A DNA stretch of 64,000 nucleotides from Rhizobium sp. CFBP 8762 (GCF_014841565.1 NZ_JACYUD010000003.1:310001-374000); one strand, 5' to 3'. Shown: positions 51,195-60,221, counted from the stretch's first letter. Notes: generated by a model not told the origin, from the sequence alone. A program made the numbers and translations.

Positions 51195-51228
51195 GCGCTT
51201 ACGATCCCACGGCATGGGATCGGCGCTT
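51195..51228. terminator. Hairpin between chaperone and tape-measure genes
   Basis: An inner stem GATCCCA/TGGGATC is nested in AGCGC/GCGCT. A second inverted repeat (GCATAATC at 51246-51253 with GATTATGC at 51281-51288) follows. Either may tune message levels or stability. No T-run is present. The gap has no gene. Confidence 0.45.
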
Positions 51229-51311
51229 AACTCGTTTACTTGAACGCATAATCTTGATCGTCCTCGCTTCGCTCCGGTCGGATTATGCATGAGCACAACA
51301 GGAAACACGAT

Positions 51312-53912
51312 ATGGCGCGCGGCTTGAACCTTGATGTCCTGGTACGGCTGCGCGACCGGCTAAGCGCGCCTCTGAAGCGGTTGACCGCCAGTCTGCAAAA
51401 ACTGTCGAGCATGGGTCGAAAGATCGGTGTCGTTGGCGCGGCCGTCGCAACAATCTCGTTTATGGGGCCGATTGCGGAAGCGGCGGAGTTCGAGCAGAAG
51501 CTTTTGAATATTGCCGCCACGTCGCATTTGAGCGGCAAAAAAGCCTTTGCTTTCGTTGCCGTACAGAAGGAACAGTACGAAGGGCTTGCGCTGGAAATCG
51601 GTCAGTTCTCGCAAACCATCGCCGATGGTGCCGCGCAAATGATTGCAGCCGGTGTCGATCAATCCCTTGTCGATGCGTCGATCAAGAATATCGGCCGTGC
51701 TGCTACCGCGTCCACCACACAGTTCAGCGATATGGCCGGTGTTGCAACCTCGCTTCTGACTACGCTCAAGCTTCCAGCCGATCAGTTGAACAACGCACTT
51801 GGCGGACTAGTCACGGCGGGCAAGCTCGGTGCTTTCGAGATGAAGGACATGGCGAAGTATTTCCCGACATTGACGGGCCAGATGGCGAAGTTTGGCGTGA
51901 CCGGACGTGAGGCCGTCAACTTCTTAGGCGCAGCACTCCAGATCGCCAGGAAAGGCACGTCTGATCCGGCAGAGGCTGCCAACAATCTGAAGAACTTTCT
52001 GGCCAAGATAACCTCGCCCGAAACGATCAAGAATTTTAAGGACATGGGTGTCGATATCGGTGCGGTGATGCAGGATGCCGCCACCAAGGGCATCAACCCG
52101 ATTGAAGCCGTTGTCCAAAAAATTACCAAGCTCACCGGGGTATCGGGAGCCGAAATCCAGAAACTGATGGCAAGAGCAAAAGCAGGCGGAATGGAGGGCG
52201 CTGATGCTCTGGGCTACGTGCGCGAGCAGTTGGAAAAAATCCATGGCGCTGGCGCACTCGGAGAACTGTTTGCCGACATGCAGGTGATGGATTTCCTCAT
52301 TCCGATGCTTGGAAACATCGACGAGTACAAGCGCATCAAGGAGGAAGTGGCACAGGCGACGGGCGGCGTTATCGACGAAGACTTCATCACGCAGATGCAG
52401 GCGCTGAACCAGCAGACAACCATTTTCTTAGAACTTGGAAGGCAGGCGGCGCGTGAGGTTGGTTTTGCTTTTGGCTCATGGCTGCCAGTGATCAACAAAC
52501 ATCTGACAAGCTTGATAGCGTGGCTGCGCGAACTTGACGCCCAAACCGGTGGCAAGGTTCGCCAGTTCCTCGCCTTCGCAGGTGCTGGCGTTCTCTTGGC
52601 CGTCGCACTCGGAGCGCTTGCCATTGTGCTGCCCGTGATCGGCGCGGGCTTATCCCTGATTGGCGCGCTGGTGTCGCCCATCGGTCTGGCGCTGGCCGCC
52701 ATCGCTGCCGGTGCCTATGCCATCTATAAGAACTGGGACTTGGTCGGCCCGCATCTGTCAAATGTCTGGACGTCCGCCAAGGCGGGCTTAACCGATTTGG
52801 CAAGTGCCGCCAAACAACGCGCCCGTGAGTTCGTGCAGGTCGGCCGGGAGATGGTGGCTCGCTATGGACCGACGGTTAAACAGGGCATGGCAACGGCCTG
52901 GGATACCGTGCGCCTGAAGTTCCGGCAGTTTGTCGCCTTGATGTGGGGTTACGGCAGGCAGATCGTTGGTGCCGGACGTGACATGGTTTCCCGCTACGGG
53001 CCAATGATCAAACGCGGCATGATGACAGCGTGGACGGACATAAAACAGGGTTGGAAGGGTCTTAAAAGCTTCTTCGAAGGCATCAAGACCGGCATGAGAG
53101 ACTTTAAGATCGACACGTCCGGCTGGACGATCGACAACGCCAAGGTGGTTATCTTTGAACGCATCGATGGCGCGCTCGGACGGATCAAACTTGCCTGGGA
53201 AGCCCTCAAATCTTTCGGCTCGGGCTTTGGGGCCTGGCTCCCGCAGATGGGCGGTGAAGTTGGTGAAGCGATTACAACGTTCGCACAGTTGGGCGACGCG
53301 TTCGGGCGCATTGGTACGGCGCTGTCCAAAATGTCCGGCGCGGACACACCGAAAATCTCCGGGTTCTTCAAGACGATCGGTGACCTCGCTGGCGGTTCGC
53401 TGACACTGGCACTCGATCTCCTGAACAAGCTCGGGGATGTTATCGTCTGGCTTGCTGAATCATTGGCAACTCTGATCGAAGCGATATCGAAGGGCATCAA
53501 CTGGTCGGCCATTATTCCCAACGGTGTGGCCGAGGCGCTGAATAGCGTAGCAACCGCCATCAACGCAGTGAAAACAGCCTGGAACAGCTTGGGGAACGTT
53601 GCCAAGCCCGGAGATATGCTGCCCAACGGGACACCGGCCGGATCATCCAACGATGGCAGTGACCGCGATGCGTCGGCTGATGACTTCCTCAATGGTCCGC
53701 CCAGAATACCCGGTCCCTCGCCACAAAAACATTCATCGATCGAAAGCCCGACGAAGTTTGCAGCCTTGCAACGGCCTGCAACGCAGCAGGTCGCGGTCGG
53801 CGGCGTTGTGCGTGTCGATGTGACCGGACCCGGCAAGGTGGTCGGGTCATCGTCGGACAACAAAGCCGTGCCGATCAAAGCCAACACCGGCCGCGCCATT
53901 GGCCGGGCTTGA
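51312..53912 (+). CDS. Tail tape measure protein (Mu gp42)
   Basis: An 866-residue protein that sets tail length. The N-terminal part (LDVLVRLRDRLSAPLKRLTA, then SLQKLSSMGRKIG) is coiled; the middle (GVATSLLTTLKLPADQLNNA, GGLVTAGKLGAFEMKDMAKY) is the TP901 tape-measure core; two hydrophobic stretches lie near residues 430-475. ATG 51312 follows AGGAAA and begins the family-typical ARGLNLDV segment. Confidence 0.93.
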   Translation: MARGLNLDVLVRLRDRLSAPLKRLTASLQKLSSMGRKIGVVGAAVATISFMGPIAEAAEFEQKLLNIAATSHLSGKKAFAFVAVQKEQYEGLALEIGQFSQTIADGAAQMIAAGVDQSLVDASIKNIGRAATASTTQFSDMAGVATSLLTTLKLPADQLNNALGGLVTAGKLGAFEMKDMAKYFPTLTGQMAKFGVTGREAVNFLGAALQIARKGTSDPAEAANNLKNFLAKITSPETIKNFKDMGVDIGAVMQDAATKGINPIEAVVQKITKLTGVSGAEIQKLMARAKAGGMEGADALGYVREQLEKIHGAGALGELFADMQVMDFLIPMLGNIDEYKRIKEEVAQATGGVIDEDFITQMQALNQQTTIFLELGRQAAREVGFAFGSWLPVINKHLTSLIAWLRELDAQTGGKVRQFLAFAGAGVLLAVALGALAIVLPVIGAGLSLIGALVSPIGLALAAIAAGAYAIYKNWDLVGPHLSNVWTSAKAGLTDLASAAKQRAREFVQVGREMVARYGPTVKQGMATAWDTVRLKFRQFVALMWGYGRQIVGAGRDMVSRYGPMIKRGMMTAWTDIKQGWKGLKSFFEGIKTGMRDFKIDTSGWTIDNAKVVIFERIDGALGRIKLAWEALKSFGSGFGAWLPQMGGEVGEAITTFAQLGDAFGRIGTALSKMSGADTPKISGFFKTIGDLAGGSLTLALDLLNKLGDVIVWLAESLATLIEAISKGINWSAIIPNGVAEALNSVATAINAVKTAWNSLGNVAKPGDMLPNGTPAGSSNDGSDRDASADDFLNGPPRIPGPSPQKHSSIESPTKFAALQRPATQQVAVGGVVRVDVTGPGKVVGSSSDNKAVPIKANTGRAIGRA

Positions 53913-53927
53913 GACAGGAGGCGTAAC

Positions 53928-55196
53928 ATGATCTTTGATAGCAACGGCTCCCTGCTTCCCGGTCTTTTGCCAGCCGTCTATCGCGGCATCACCTTCCACA
54001 TGCACGACACGTCAAGCGACAGCGGCCGCCGCGTAGTCGAATACCTGTTTCCCGGTGTAGACGCAGCCGCCTATGACGATTTCGGCCGCGCGCCTGGGAT
54101 CGTGTCAATTGAAGGGTTCATCGTCGGCGACAGCTACCGCACAAAAGCGCGGGCCTTGGAGGCCGCGTTCAATCGTCCGGGACCGGGAACGCTCATTCAT
54201 CCTTGGCTTGGACCGATGACGGTCATTCTGGAAGACACGGCGCAAATCCATTTCTCTGATCGCGAATTGCGCATTGCCCGTATCAGCGCCAGCTTCAAGC
54301 GGGTGCAGCGCGGCCTGTCCGGTAGTTTGTCCGGTGGCTTGAACCTTGGCGGCTTTGCCGGTCTGTTTGCCGCAATCTCGACGCTGGTCTCGTTGGCGTC
54401 CATGCTGGCGGGCGGGCTGGACCGCTCGGTGATTTCGGCAACACGCGGCAAAGCCGTCACGCGCGGGATGCGGATCATCAACGCCGTTGCAGGCGAGATC
54501 GCAGCGCCCTCCACTACGGGCCGGTTTGTGCCGCGCCTGCGCGCCATGATCGCGGCTGCATCGCCGGTTACAGCGGGCGAGTTCGATGCGTTGATGGTGG
54601 CTGTCGCCGAACAGTTTGCGCAGGCAGAGCCGACCCCTGCCGTCGCACCCGCCGCCGAGGCAGTGGTCACACCAAGTCCTAAACCACAACACCTGATGAC
54701 CATGGCGTTGACGTTGTCGGAGACTTTGACCGCCAAGGCAATTGCAGCGCCTGCGCAGGCCGATCGCGCTTTGCTGTTGTCGGCCACCGCGCATCTTTTG
54801 GCACAATCGGCTGCATTGTCGCCCTATGCGCATTACACCTCAAGGCGCGAAGCTTTGGCATTTCGTGCCCGCGTGGTGGCAATGGCAGATCAACTTTCCG
54901 ATGCGCTCGACGGACTAGCCGGATCGCCATTCGAGACAAATGCCCAGGAGCTCCGTCGCGCCACCCGGTCCTTTGCCGCAGCCGTCATTGCCGATATCAA
55001 CGAAACCATTGGCCGCCTGCCCAATGTTTTGACGTTCCAGCCGGAACGCCCGCTCGATGCGTTTGCGCTGGCCGCCCACGTCTATGGCGATCGGCCTGAG
55101 CTGATCGAGGCGGCATACCGCGATATCGTCGCCCGCAACAATCCGCGTCACCCGTCCATCCTCGACAACACCCGCATTGAGGTACTGGAACGATGA
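53928..55196 (+). CDS. DNA circularisation/baseplate hub protein (Mu gpN)
   Basis: A 422-residue protein: the N-terminus ITFHMHDTSSDSGRRVVEYL, FPGVDAAAYDDFGRAPGIVS, and GFIVGDSY is the DNA_circ_N domain; the C-terminal part is helical and Ala-rich. It is a baseplate component. AGGAGG precedes the ATG. The stop overlaps the next start by ATGA. Confidence 0.9.
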   Translation: MIFDSNGSLLPGLLPAVYRGITFHMHDTSSDSGRRVVEYLFPGVDAAAYDDFGRAPGIVSIEGFIVGDSYRTKARALEAAFNRPGPGTLIHPWLGPMTVILEDTAQIHFSDRELRIARISASFKRVQRGLSGSLSGGLNLGGFAGLFAAISTLVSLASMLAGGLDRSVISATRGKAVTRGMRIINAVAGEIAAPSTTGRFVPRLRAMIAAASPVTAGEFDALMVAVAEQFAQAEPTPAVAPAAEAVVTPSPKPQHLMTMALTLSETLTAKAIAAPAQADRALLLSATAHLLAQSAALSPYAHYTSRREALAFRARVVAMADQLSDALDGLAGSPFETNAQELRRATRSFAAAVIADINETIGRLPNVLTFQPERPLDAFALAAHVYGDRPELIEAAYRDIVARNNPRHPSILDNTRIEVLER

Positions 55197-56425
55197 AGAT
55201 GAAAGGTATCACACTACGCATTGACGGTGTGCCGTTCGACCAGTGGGAAAGCGGTGAAGTCTCCCGAGACATGAAAGACTTCTCAGGCAGCTTTTCCTTT
55301 ACCTTCCGCGACGGTGTGCGCTCTGCCCAGACCTTCGACTATGCCAGCCTCGGCGCGCCCTTCAAGCTACGCCCGGGCCATGCCGTCGATATCCTTATCG
55401 ATGGCGCTCTTGTGCTCAAAGGTTTTATCGAAAAAGTATCGCCAAGCATCGACGATGGACGTGCCGAGGTGACCGTGTCCGGACGCGATGTCACCGGCGA
55501 CCTGATCGACAGCGCGGCGCTGACCGATGGCCCGGCCGAGTTCAAGAATGTGAAGCTGGAAGAGGCCGTTAAGCGCGTCGCAGCGCCGTTCAAAATCGGC
55601 GTGCGCAACGAGATCGACACCGGCGAGCCGTTCACGCGCTACTCCCTCGACCTGTCGGAAACTGCCTTCAGCGCCATCGAGAAAGGTGCCCGCTCCCGTC
55701 ATGCGCTGATCCTGTCAGATGGTGTCGGCAACATCGTCATCACCCGCACCGGCAAGACACGCGCACCCACGCCACTACGCCTGCCCGGCAACATCCTGTC
55801 ATCGAGCGCCACCTTCAGCCACGAGAATCGTCATTCTGAAACGATTGTGCGCGGCCAAGGGGAAAAGGCCGGAAAGGAACGAACCGGCCCATCCGCGCTT
55901 GACGCCACCGCCGAGCCTCTTATGCCAACGGACCGCAAGGCAGGCGATGGCTCTGCCACAGCGGCCGAGCGCAAGGGAACGGCGGCAACCGGGCGTGTGA
56001 AGGATGACAAGATCACCCGTCATCGCCCGATCGTCCATCTCGCTCGCACCAAGGCAGACGCAACCGGCGCGCAAGACGAGGCAGACTGGCGGCAACGCAC
56101 CGCGCGCGCCGACGGTGAAGAAGTGTCGGTCACAGTCAAAGGCTTTGGCCAAGACGGGAGTTCGGGAACGGGCGGCCGGGTCTGGCGCGTCAACGAGCTC
56201 GTCTACGTCTCGGATGCCTTCCTTGACATCGAGCGGGATCTTCTCGTGTCAGCCGTGACCTTCAGCGAGGACGAGAGCGGACGGCACACCCAGTTGACGC
56301 TGACCAGTCCCGAAGCCTTTGACAAGGAGCCGGACGGCAAGCGCCGCACCAACGCCAAGGCAAAGGGCAAAGCCAAGACGAAGAAGCAAAGCGGCCCGCT
56401 TGATGGCACTGCGGAAAGGTTGTGA
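55193..56425 (+). CDS. Baseplate hub protein (Mu gpP / late control D-like)
   Basis: A 410-residue protein of the gp44/gpD family: ITLRIDGVPFDQWESGEVSR, FSFTFRDGVRSAQTFDYASL and VTVSGRDVTGDLIDSAAL. It forms the hub at the base of the tail tube. A Lys-rich tail closes it. Confidence 0.9.
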   Translation: MKMKGITLRIDGVPFDQWESGEVSRDMKDFSGSFSFTFRDGVRSAQTFDYASLGAPFKLRPGHAVDILIDGALVLKGFIEKVSPSIDDGRAEVTVSGRDVTGDLIDSAALTDGPAEFKNVKLEEAVKRVAAPFKIGVRNEIDTGEPFTRYSLDLSETAFSAIEKGARSRHALILSDGVGNIVITRTGKTRAPTPLRLPGNILSSSATFSHENRHSETIVRGQGEKAGKERTGPSALDATAEPLMPTDRKAGDGSATAAERKGTAATGRVKDDKITRHRPIVHLARTKADATGAQDEADWRQRTARADGEEVSVTVKGFGQDGSSGTGGRVWRVNELVYVSDAFLDIERDLLVSAVTFSEDESGRHTQLTLTSPEAFDKEPDGKRRTNAKAKGKAKTKKQSGPLDGTAERL

Positions 56426-56427
56426 CC

Positions 56428-56940
56428 ATGGACAAGGAAACCGCTGACAAGATGCGCGGCATGGTGCGCCGGGTCGTGCTGAAGAACATCAAAGATAACG
56501 GTCAGACGCAGACGGCATCCGTCGAGGTGGCCGATGGCATCTGGCGCGAGGATGTGGAAATCATGCAGCCGTTCGGTGTTGCCAGTCATCCGCCAGAAGA
56601 TGGAGCCGTAACACTTGCCTTCGCGATCGGCGGCGATGAGGGCGACATGGTTGTTCTGCCGCCCTCTAATCCATCGGCCCGTATGGGCGGCTTGAAGGCG
56701 GGCGAGATTGGCTTATGCAACAACGCAGGCGACAAGCTAGTGATTGATGCAGGCGGCAACATCACCGCCGTTTCCGGCACTTCGCTAACGTTGCGCGTGG
56801 GCGGGGTCACGCTGACAGTGTCTGCTGCTGGTATTGATATAACTGGTGGCAAAATTACGCACAACGGCAAGGACATTGGCGATACGCACGTTCATTCCGG
56901 AATTTTGCCTGGTGGAAGCAACACAGGGACGCCTGCGTAG
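56428..56940 (+). CDS. Baseplate assembly/spike protein (Mu gp45)
   Basis: A 170-residue spike protein of the Mu gp45 family. An OB-like start (MVRRVVLKNIKDNGQTQTAS, then EIMQPFGVASHPPEDGAVTL) is followed by a beta-helix with repeats (GNITAVSGTSLTLRVGGVTL) and ends in TGDTHVHSGIL-like HVH, a metal-binding tip. It pierces the outer membrane. The expected partner gp46 is displaced by 2.8 kb downstream. Confidence 0.9.
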   Translation: MDKETADKMRGMVRRVVLKNIKDNGQTQTASVEVADGIWREDVEIMQPFGVASHPPEDGAVTLAFAIGGDEGDMVVLPPSNPSARMGGLKAGEIGLCNNAGDKLVIDAGGNITAVSGTSLTLRVGGVTLTVSAAGIDITGGKITHNGKDIGDTHVHSGILPGGSNTGTPA

Positions 56941-57154
56941 TTGCAAACCCTAAACATATAAGCGGAGATTCGACGGACTTTTTGCTTACTTAAAGCAGTA
57001 GTAATGCCTTATTGTAATGACTTGTCGTGATTACCAGTAACAAAAAATCTGTCCATATTTCTAAGCCGTTCAGGCCAAAGATATCCGGCGCGTGGGATGA
57101 ACTTTTTCATTGATACCCTATATAGTCTCTCAAAGTATTTTCATGAGATCAATA

Positions 57155-58003
57155 ATGTTTAACCTAATAATGCGTAATTATGACTGGGCCAACCGCACCG
57201 CGTCGATGGACCTAGGTCGAATGTTCGAGTTCACCGACACTGCTCTGGCTGAACAATTTCAGATCGGCAATTCTCCCGACTTGAATAAACTTTTGCGTCT
57301 GCCGTGTTTGTTTATTTCGGAGGGCATTCGCGAAGAGGTGTGTCGTGTAGGTACAATCACCAGTGCGCGGATAGCAAACGGCGAGATTCGGTTCGAGTAT
57401 TTGATCGATCCTGATTTACCGCCTTTGCAGAATTCATTTCTGTTCGAACACAGAATTCGACTGGATATGGATCGACATAAGTACAATTGGGACTGGAGCC
57501 GCAATCACTGGGCGGTTAAGGATATTGATCTCTATCGTTTCCTTCTTCAGAATGTAAATCCTCGCCGTCAAAAACCCACGGTGTTTGTAATTCCGGAACA
57601 TGAAACGATTCAGGCGCAACTTTTGGCCGTGATGATACCTTTTGATGCTGGCTTCGATCCGGTTTATGCAGCAATAAATCAAGCCAGTACAAATTGTGGC
57701 CTTGTAGCAAGGCGAGCTGACGAGATTTGGGAAGCTCCTGGAATTATTCAGGACGTAGTTAGTTTAATCGATCGTGCACGGGTTGTCGTCTGCGACCTTA
57801 GCAACAGAAATCCAAACGTATTGTATGAAGCTGGAATCGCCCACACACTTGGCCGTGAGGTAATTATAATAGCTCAAACTGAACATGATGTTCCATTCGA
57901 TCTTCGATATTTGCGTCACATTCGATACCTAAACAACTCCGAGGGTTTGGCCGCACTCACTGTGGCCATACAGGATAGAGTGCAAACTATCATCGGCCAT
58001 TGA
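57155..58003 (+). CDS. Nucleoside-deoxyribosyltransferase/TIR-like protein, phage cargo
   Basis: A 282-residue protein. The C-terminal half has the fold signature AVMIPFDAGFDPVYAAINQA, ARRADEIWEAPGIIQDVVSL, ARVVVCDLSNRNPNVLYEAG, HTLGREVIIIAQ, as in nucleotide-cleaving TIR-like and 2-deoxyribosyltransferase domains of bacterial immunity; Glu in VLYEAG is the likely catalytic residue. The N-terminal half is unrecognised. It is AT-richer than its neighbours. ATG 57155 is a guess; starts at 57143 and 57170 exist. Confidence 0.7.
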   Translation: MFNLIMRNYDWANRTASMDLGRMFEFTDTALAEQFQIGNSPDLNKLLRLPCLFISEGIREEVCRVGTITSARIANGEIRFEYLIDPDLPPLQNSFLFEHRIRLDMDRHKYNWDWSRNHWAVKDIDLYRFLLQNVNPRRQKPTVFVIPEHETIQAQLLAVMIPFDAGFDPVYAAINQASTNCGLVARRADEIWEAPGIIQDVVSLIDRARVVVCDLSNRNPNVLYEAGIAHTLGREVIIIAQTEHDVPFDLRYLRHIRYLNNSEGLAALTVAIQDRVQTIIGH

Positions 58004-58113
58004 TTGTTGGACTTCATCCTGCCTTCCCACTAAAAATTAGATGAACGTAAATCTTGGGCACACTCAAATCGAGAAGCATCTGGGCATACAGCCGTATGTT
58101 GGGTCATCTTCGA

Positions 58114-58617
58114 TTATGAGTCGCTAACTTCCCAAACTTGATATAGGTCATCGCTATAATGCCGCGCACCGCCCTTTCGAGAGCTCAACGACAGTCCCTC
58201 AAACTCCGCAGGCCAGCAGGTTAGTGCGTGCTTGATCGGCTTAAGCTTAAAAGGCACATGTAAAACACACGTGTCACGGATTATCGCCGGACAAAGATCG
58301 TCTTGAACTTTGCTTCCGTTTAAGTTTATCGCAATGATCGGGAGATCGAGCGATAACGCTAGATCGAGTTCCCATCTAACGAACTTATATAGATTCTTCG
58401 TCGATTCCCCAATGATCACAGCAGCAGCAGTAGATTGCTGCATTCTTAGTTTAAGGTTCCGCTTCACATATTCTTCACCCTGCGCTCTTGCAGTCATGCT
58501 ATCTAGATCGTGCGCGTTCTCGAATAAAAAAGGCACGTTAGGTAGAGCTGACCATCCCTTCATTCGAGCGTAGGCCCACTTGTCCTTATCGCCATCAAAA
58601 ATAGTGTATATAGCCAT
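58114..58617 (-). CDS. MTH538/ThsB-type TIR-like protein
   Basis: A 167-residue protein. The order YTIFDGDKDKWAYARMKGW, FLFENAHDLDSMT, QQSTAAAVIIGESTKNLYKF and VRWELDLALSLDLPIIAINL matches the MTH538/DUF1863 TIR-like domain, as in Thoeris ThsB sensors that make nucleotide signals from NAD+. Glu in WELDLAL is the likely catalytic residue. AGGGGAG precedes the ATG. It follows the SLATT gene by 4 bases. Confidence 0.78.
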   Translation of the reverse strand: MAIYTIFDGDKDKWAYARMKGWSALPNVPFLFENAHDLDSMTARAQGEEYVKRNLKLRMQQSTAAAVIIGESTKNLYKFVRWELDLALSLDLPIIAINLNGSKVQDDLCPAIIRDTCVLHVPFKLKPIKHALTCWPAEFEGLSLSSRKGGARHYSDDLYQVWEVSDS

Positions 58618-58621
58618 GCTC

Positions 58622-59494
58622 TCACTCCCCTGCCGTTTGCCGAGCTATCCATTGGGTATGTTCCCGAGAAAAAACTAGCTCAACTTCGTTTATTGCCTTG
58701 CTAAAGTCCTGCTCAGTCTCTGCATCTGTGATTACAGTTTCCGCCAATCCGATTTCGTGTGCGGTTAACGCATAGGCAGAGGCCAGTTCATTGAATTTTT
58801 TAATTTGCATCCACCCTAATACAGCCGACGCCATTACAATAATTGGCTCAACTGGAAAGGTCACATTAACAAACTTGACGTGCAGCAGTACCAGCATAAC
58901 CCCAACTATATAACAGCCAGCGCCGATCCACTGCCATCGTTTCGCGGCTAAGCTATTGACCTTCGCTTTACGGCTATACCATTCCTTCTGGTCGGTGATT
59001 CGACTAGCAAGGTAATAGGCTTTTCGGTCGGACAGTGCGCTGTTGCGCATTGCTGACATTGTAGTAGTGATTTGAGGGCGGGTTGCATCTAGTCTCGCTA
59101 AATGTTCGCCAACCTGTTTGTTGCTTCTTAAAAGTGATGCCAGTGTATCGCGAAAATCCTTTGTCGCAACGGCAGTTTCCGCGTCATTAAATGGATGAGC
59201 GCGCATTGCGTAGCGCCAGCTAAGGGTTTTCACCGATTCAGCGAGGGCTCTCGACTTGTACCACCCTTGCTCTGGTCGAAGATGTGCCCGCCAAGCCAAA
59301 ATCACTAACGATGCAACAAAGGTGAAAGCGTAAATCGCCAAGAACACCGGATTTTCAGATTCTACTAAAGTTAAGCAAGCAGCAAAAAAAAGTAGCCCGT
59401 ACTCTCCCCGTACTAAGTTGAGGTAATAGCACTGCTGCTGGTTTGAAGCTGCGTCAGCTGTAACGAAGAGTGCAGGGAATTCTATTTCTGTCAT
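58622..59494 (-). CDS. SLATT (DUF4231-like) two-helix membrane effector
   Basis: A 290-residue protein. Hydrophobic helices near residues 28-65 and again near 190-235 flank charged segments; KAYYLASRITDQKEWYSRKAKVNSLA is typical of SLATT/DUF4231 proteins, which are predicted pore-forming effectors in nucleotide-signalled immunity. ATG 59494 is preceded by a G-run (AGGGGGGC); an in-frame TTG at 59617 adds 41 residues. Coupled to the TIR-like gene. Confidence 0.72.
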   Translation of the reverse strand: MTEIEFPALFVTADAASNQQQCYYLNLVRGEYGLLFFAACLTLVESENPVFLAIYAFTFVASLVILAWRAHLRPEQGWYKSRALAESVKTLSWRYAMRAHPFNDAETAVATKDFRDTLASLLRSNKQVGEHLARLDATRPQITTTMSAMRNSALSDRKAYYLASRITDQKEWYSRKAKVNSLAAKRWQWIGAGCYIVGVMLVLLHVKFVNVTFPVEPIIVMASAVLGWMQIKKFNELASAYALTAHEIGLAETVITDAETEQDFSKAINEVELVFSREHTQWIARQTAGE

Positions 59495-59533
59495 GTATGC
59501 TTGCCCCCCTAGAGAATATCTATTTGACGCAAT

Positions 59534-59550
59534 TTGTAGGAGTTCTACAA
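59534..59550. promoter_or_regulatory. Inverted repeat upstream of the SLATT gene
   Basis: Perfect 6-bp arms TTGTAG and CTACAA around GAGTT, about 40 bases before the chosen SLATT start. It could be an operator that silences the cargo pair in the lysogen. Confidence 0.4.
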
Positions 59551-59707
59551 GTGGTTTTACGTTAGCCACTACAAATGCTGCTGGTGCCTGTCGCTGCGAC
59601 AAGGCTGGATGAACCAAGTACGAAAAAGCAGCTCCGATGCATCCATTAAACCTCCTAGCAGTTCCAGCCTGCTAAGCTTCTCGCATTATATTTTCAAGCT
59701 GAGTCAA

Positions 59708-59727
59708 CCCGCTTACGCGGGCATGAC
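59708..59727 (+). repeat. REP-like palindrome at the island's right edge, copy 3
   Basis: CCCGC-TTAC-GCGGG followed by CATGACG, like the units at 36888 and 44374. It lies between the SLATT gene and gp46, near the point where late-operon DNA resumes. Confidence 0.6.
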
Positions 59728-59740
59728 GCTTTCCTTACGC

Positions 59741-59757
59741 GCGCGATATAATCGCGC
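59741..59757 (+). promoter_or_regulatory. Palindrome with TATAAT just before gp46
   Basis: GCGCGAT-ATA-ATCGCGC contains TATAAT and ends two bases before the gp46 start codon. No ribosome site is present between it and the ATG, so the native leader of gp46 seems to have been replaced. A -10 box so close would give an almost leaderless message; this is unproven. Confidence 0.35.
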
Positions 59758-59759
59758 CC

Positions 59760-60221
59760 ATGTTCTTCGATCTCGCTCTGACATACGACCCCCAAACGCG
59801 CCGGTGCGATCTGGCGCTTGGGGCTGACTGCGATCTGGTCATTGACGAGACACCGCTTCCCGCCATGCTGTTGTCGATCGGCCTTGACCGCCGCGCCGGG
59901 CCTGATGATCCGTTGCCCGAAGGCCGGTCGCAGTTTTTAGCACCGGCAAGCTTCTGCGAGCGGCGCGGCTGCATCGGTGATGCGCTGGATCCGTTCGGCG
60001 CGCTAACCGGCACAAAGACATGGCTGCTTGATCGGGCAAAGGCGACAGAAACAACCCGCGCTCTCTATCAGTTCTGGCTGGAAGAAAGCCTCGCTTGGGT
60101 CGAGGACGAGACCGGCGCCCCGGCCGAGGTCAAGGTTGAATGGATCGACCGCGACAAACTGCGTTACCGCATTCAGGTGCTTGATACTGAGCTGACGTTG
60201 TCGCGCCGGATGGAGGGCTGA
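59760..60221 (+). CDS. Baseplate wedge protein (Mu gp46)
   Basis: A 153-residue protein of the gp46/GPW family: LTYDPQTRRCDLALGADCDL, MLLSIGLDRRAGPDDPLPEG, SFCERRGCIGDALDP. It is a wedge of the baseplate. The ATG follows a palindrome, without a clear ribosome site, because the cargo island lies between it and gp45. Confidence 0.9.
   Translation: MFFDLALTYDPQTRRCDLALGADCDLVIDETPLPAMLLSIGLDRRAGPDDPLPEGRSQFLAPASFCERRGCIGDALDPFGALTGTKTWLLDRAKATETTRALYQFWLEESLAWVEDETGAPAEVKVEWIDRDKLRYRIQVLDTELTLSRRMEG

Noticed and set aside
52994-53944. Minus-strand 316-residue frame opposite the tape-measure gene
   Set aside because: It is Ser/Pro-rich, a typical shadow of a GC-rich gene, and has no ribosome site.
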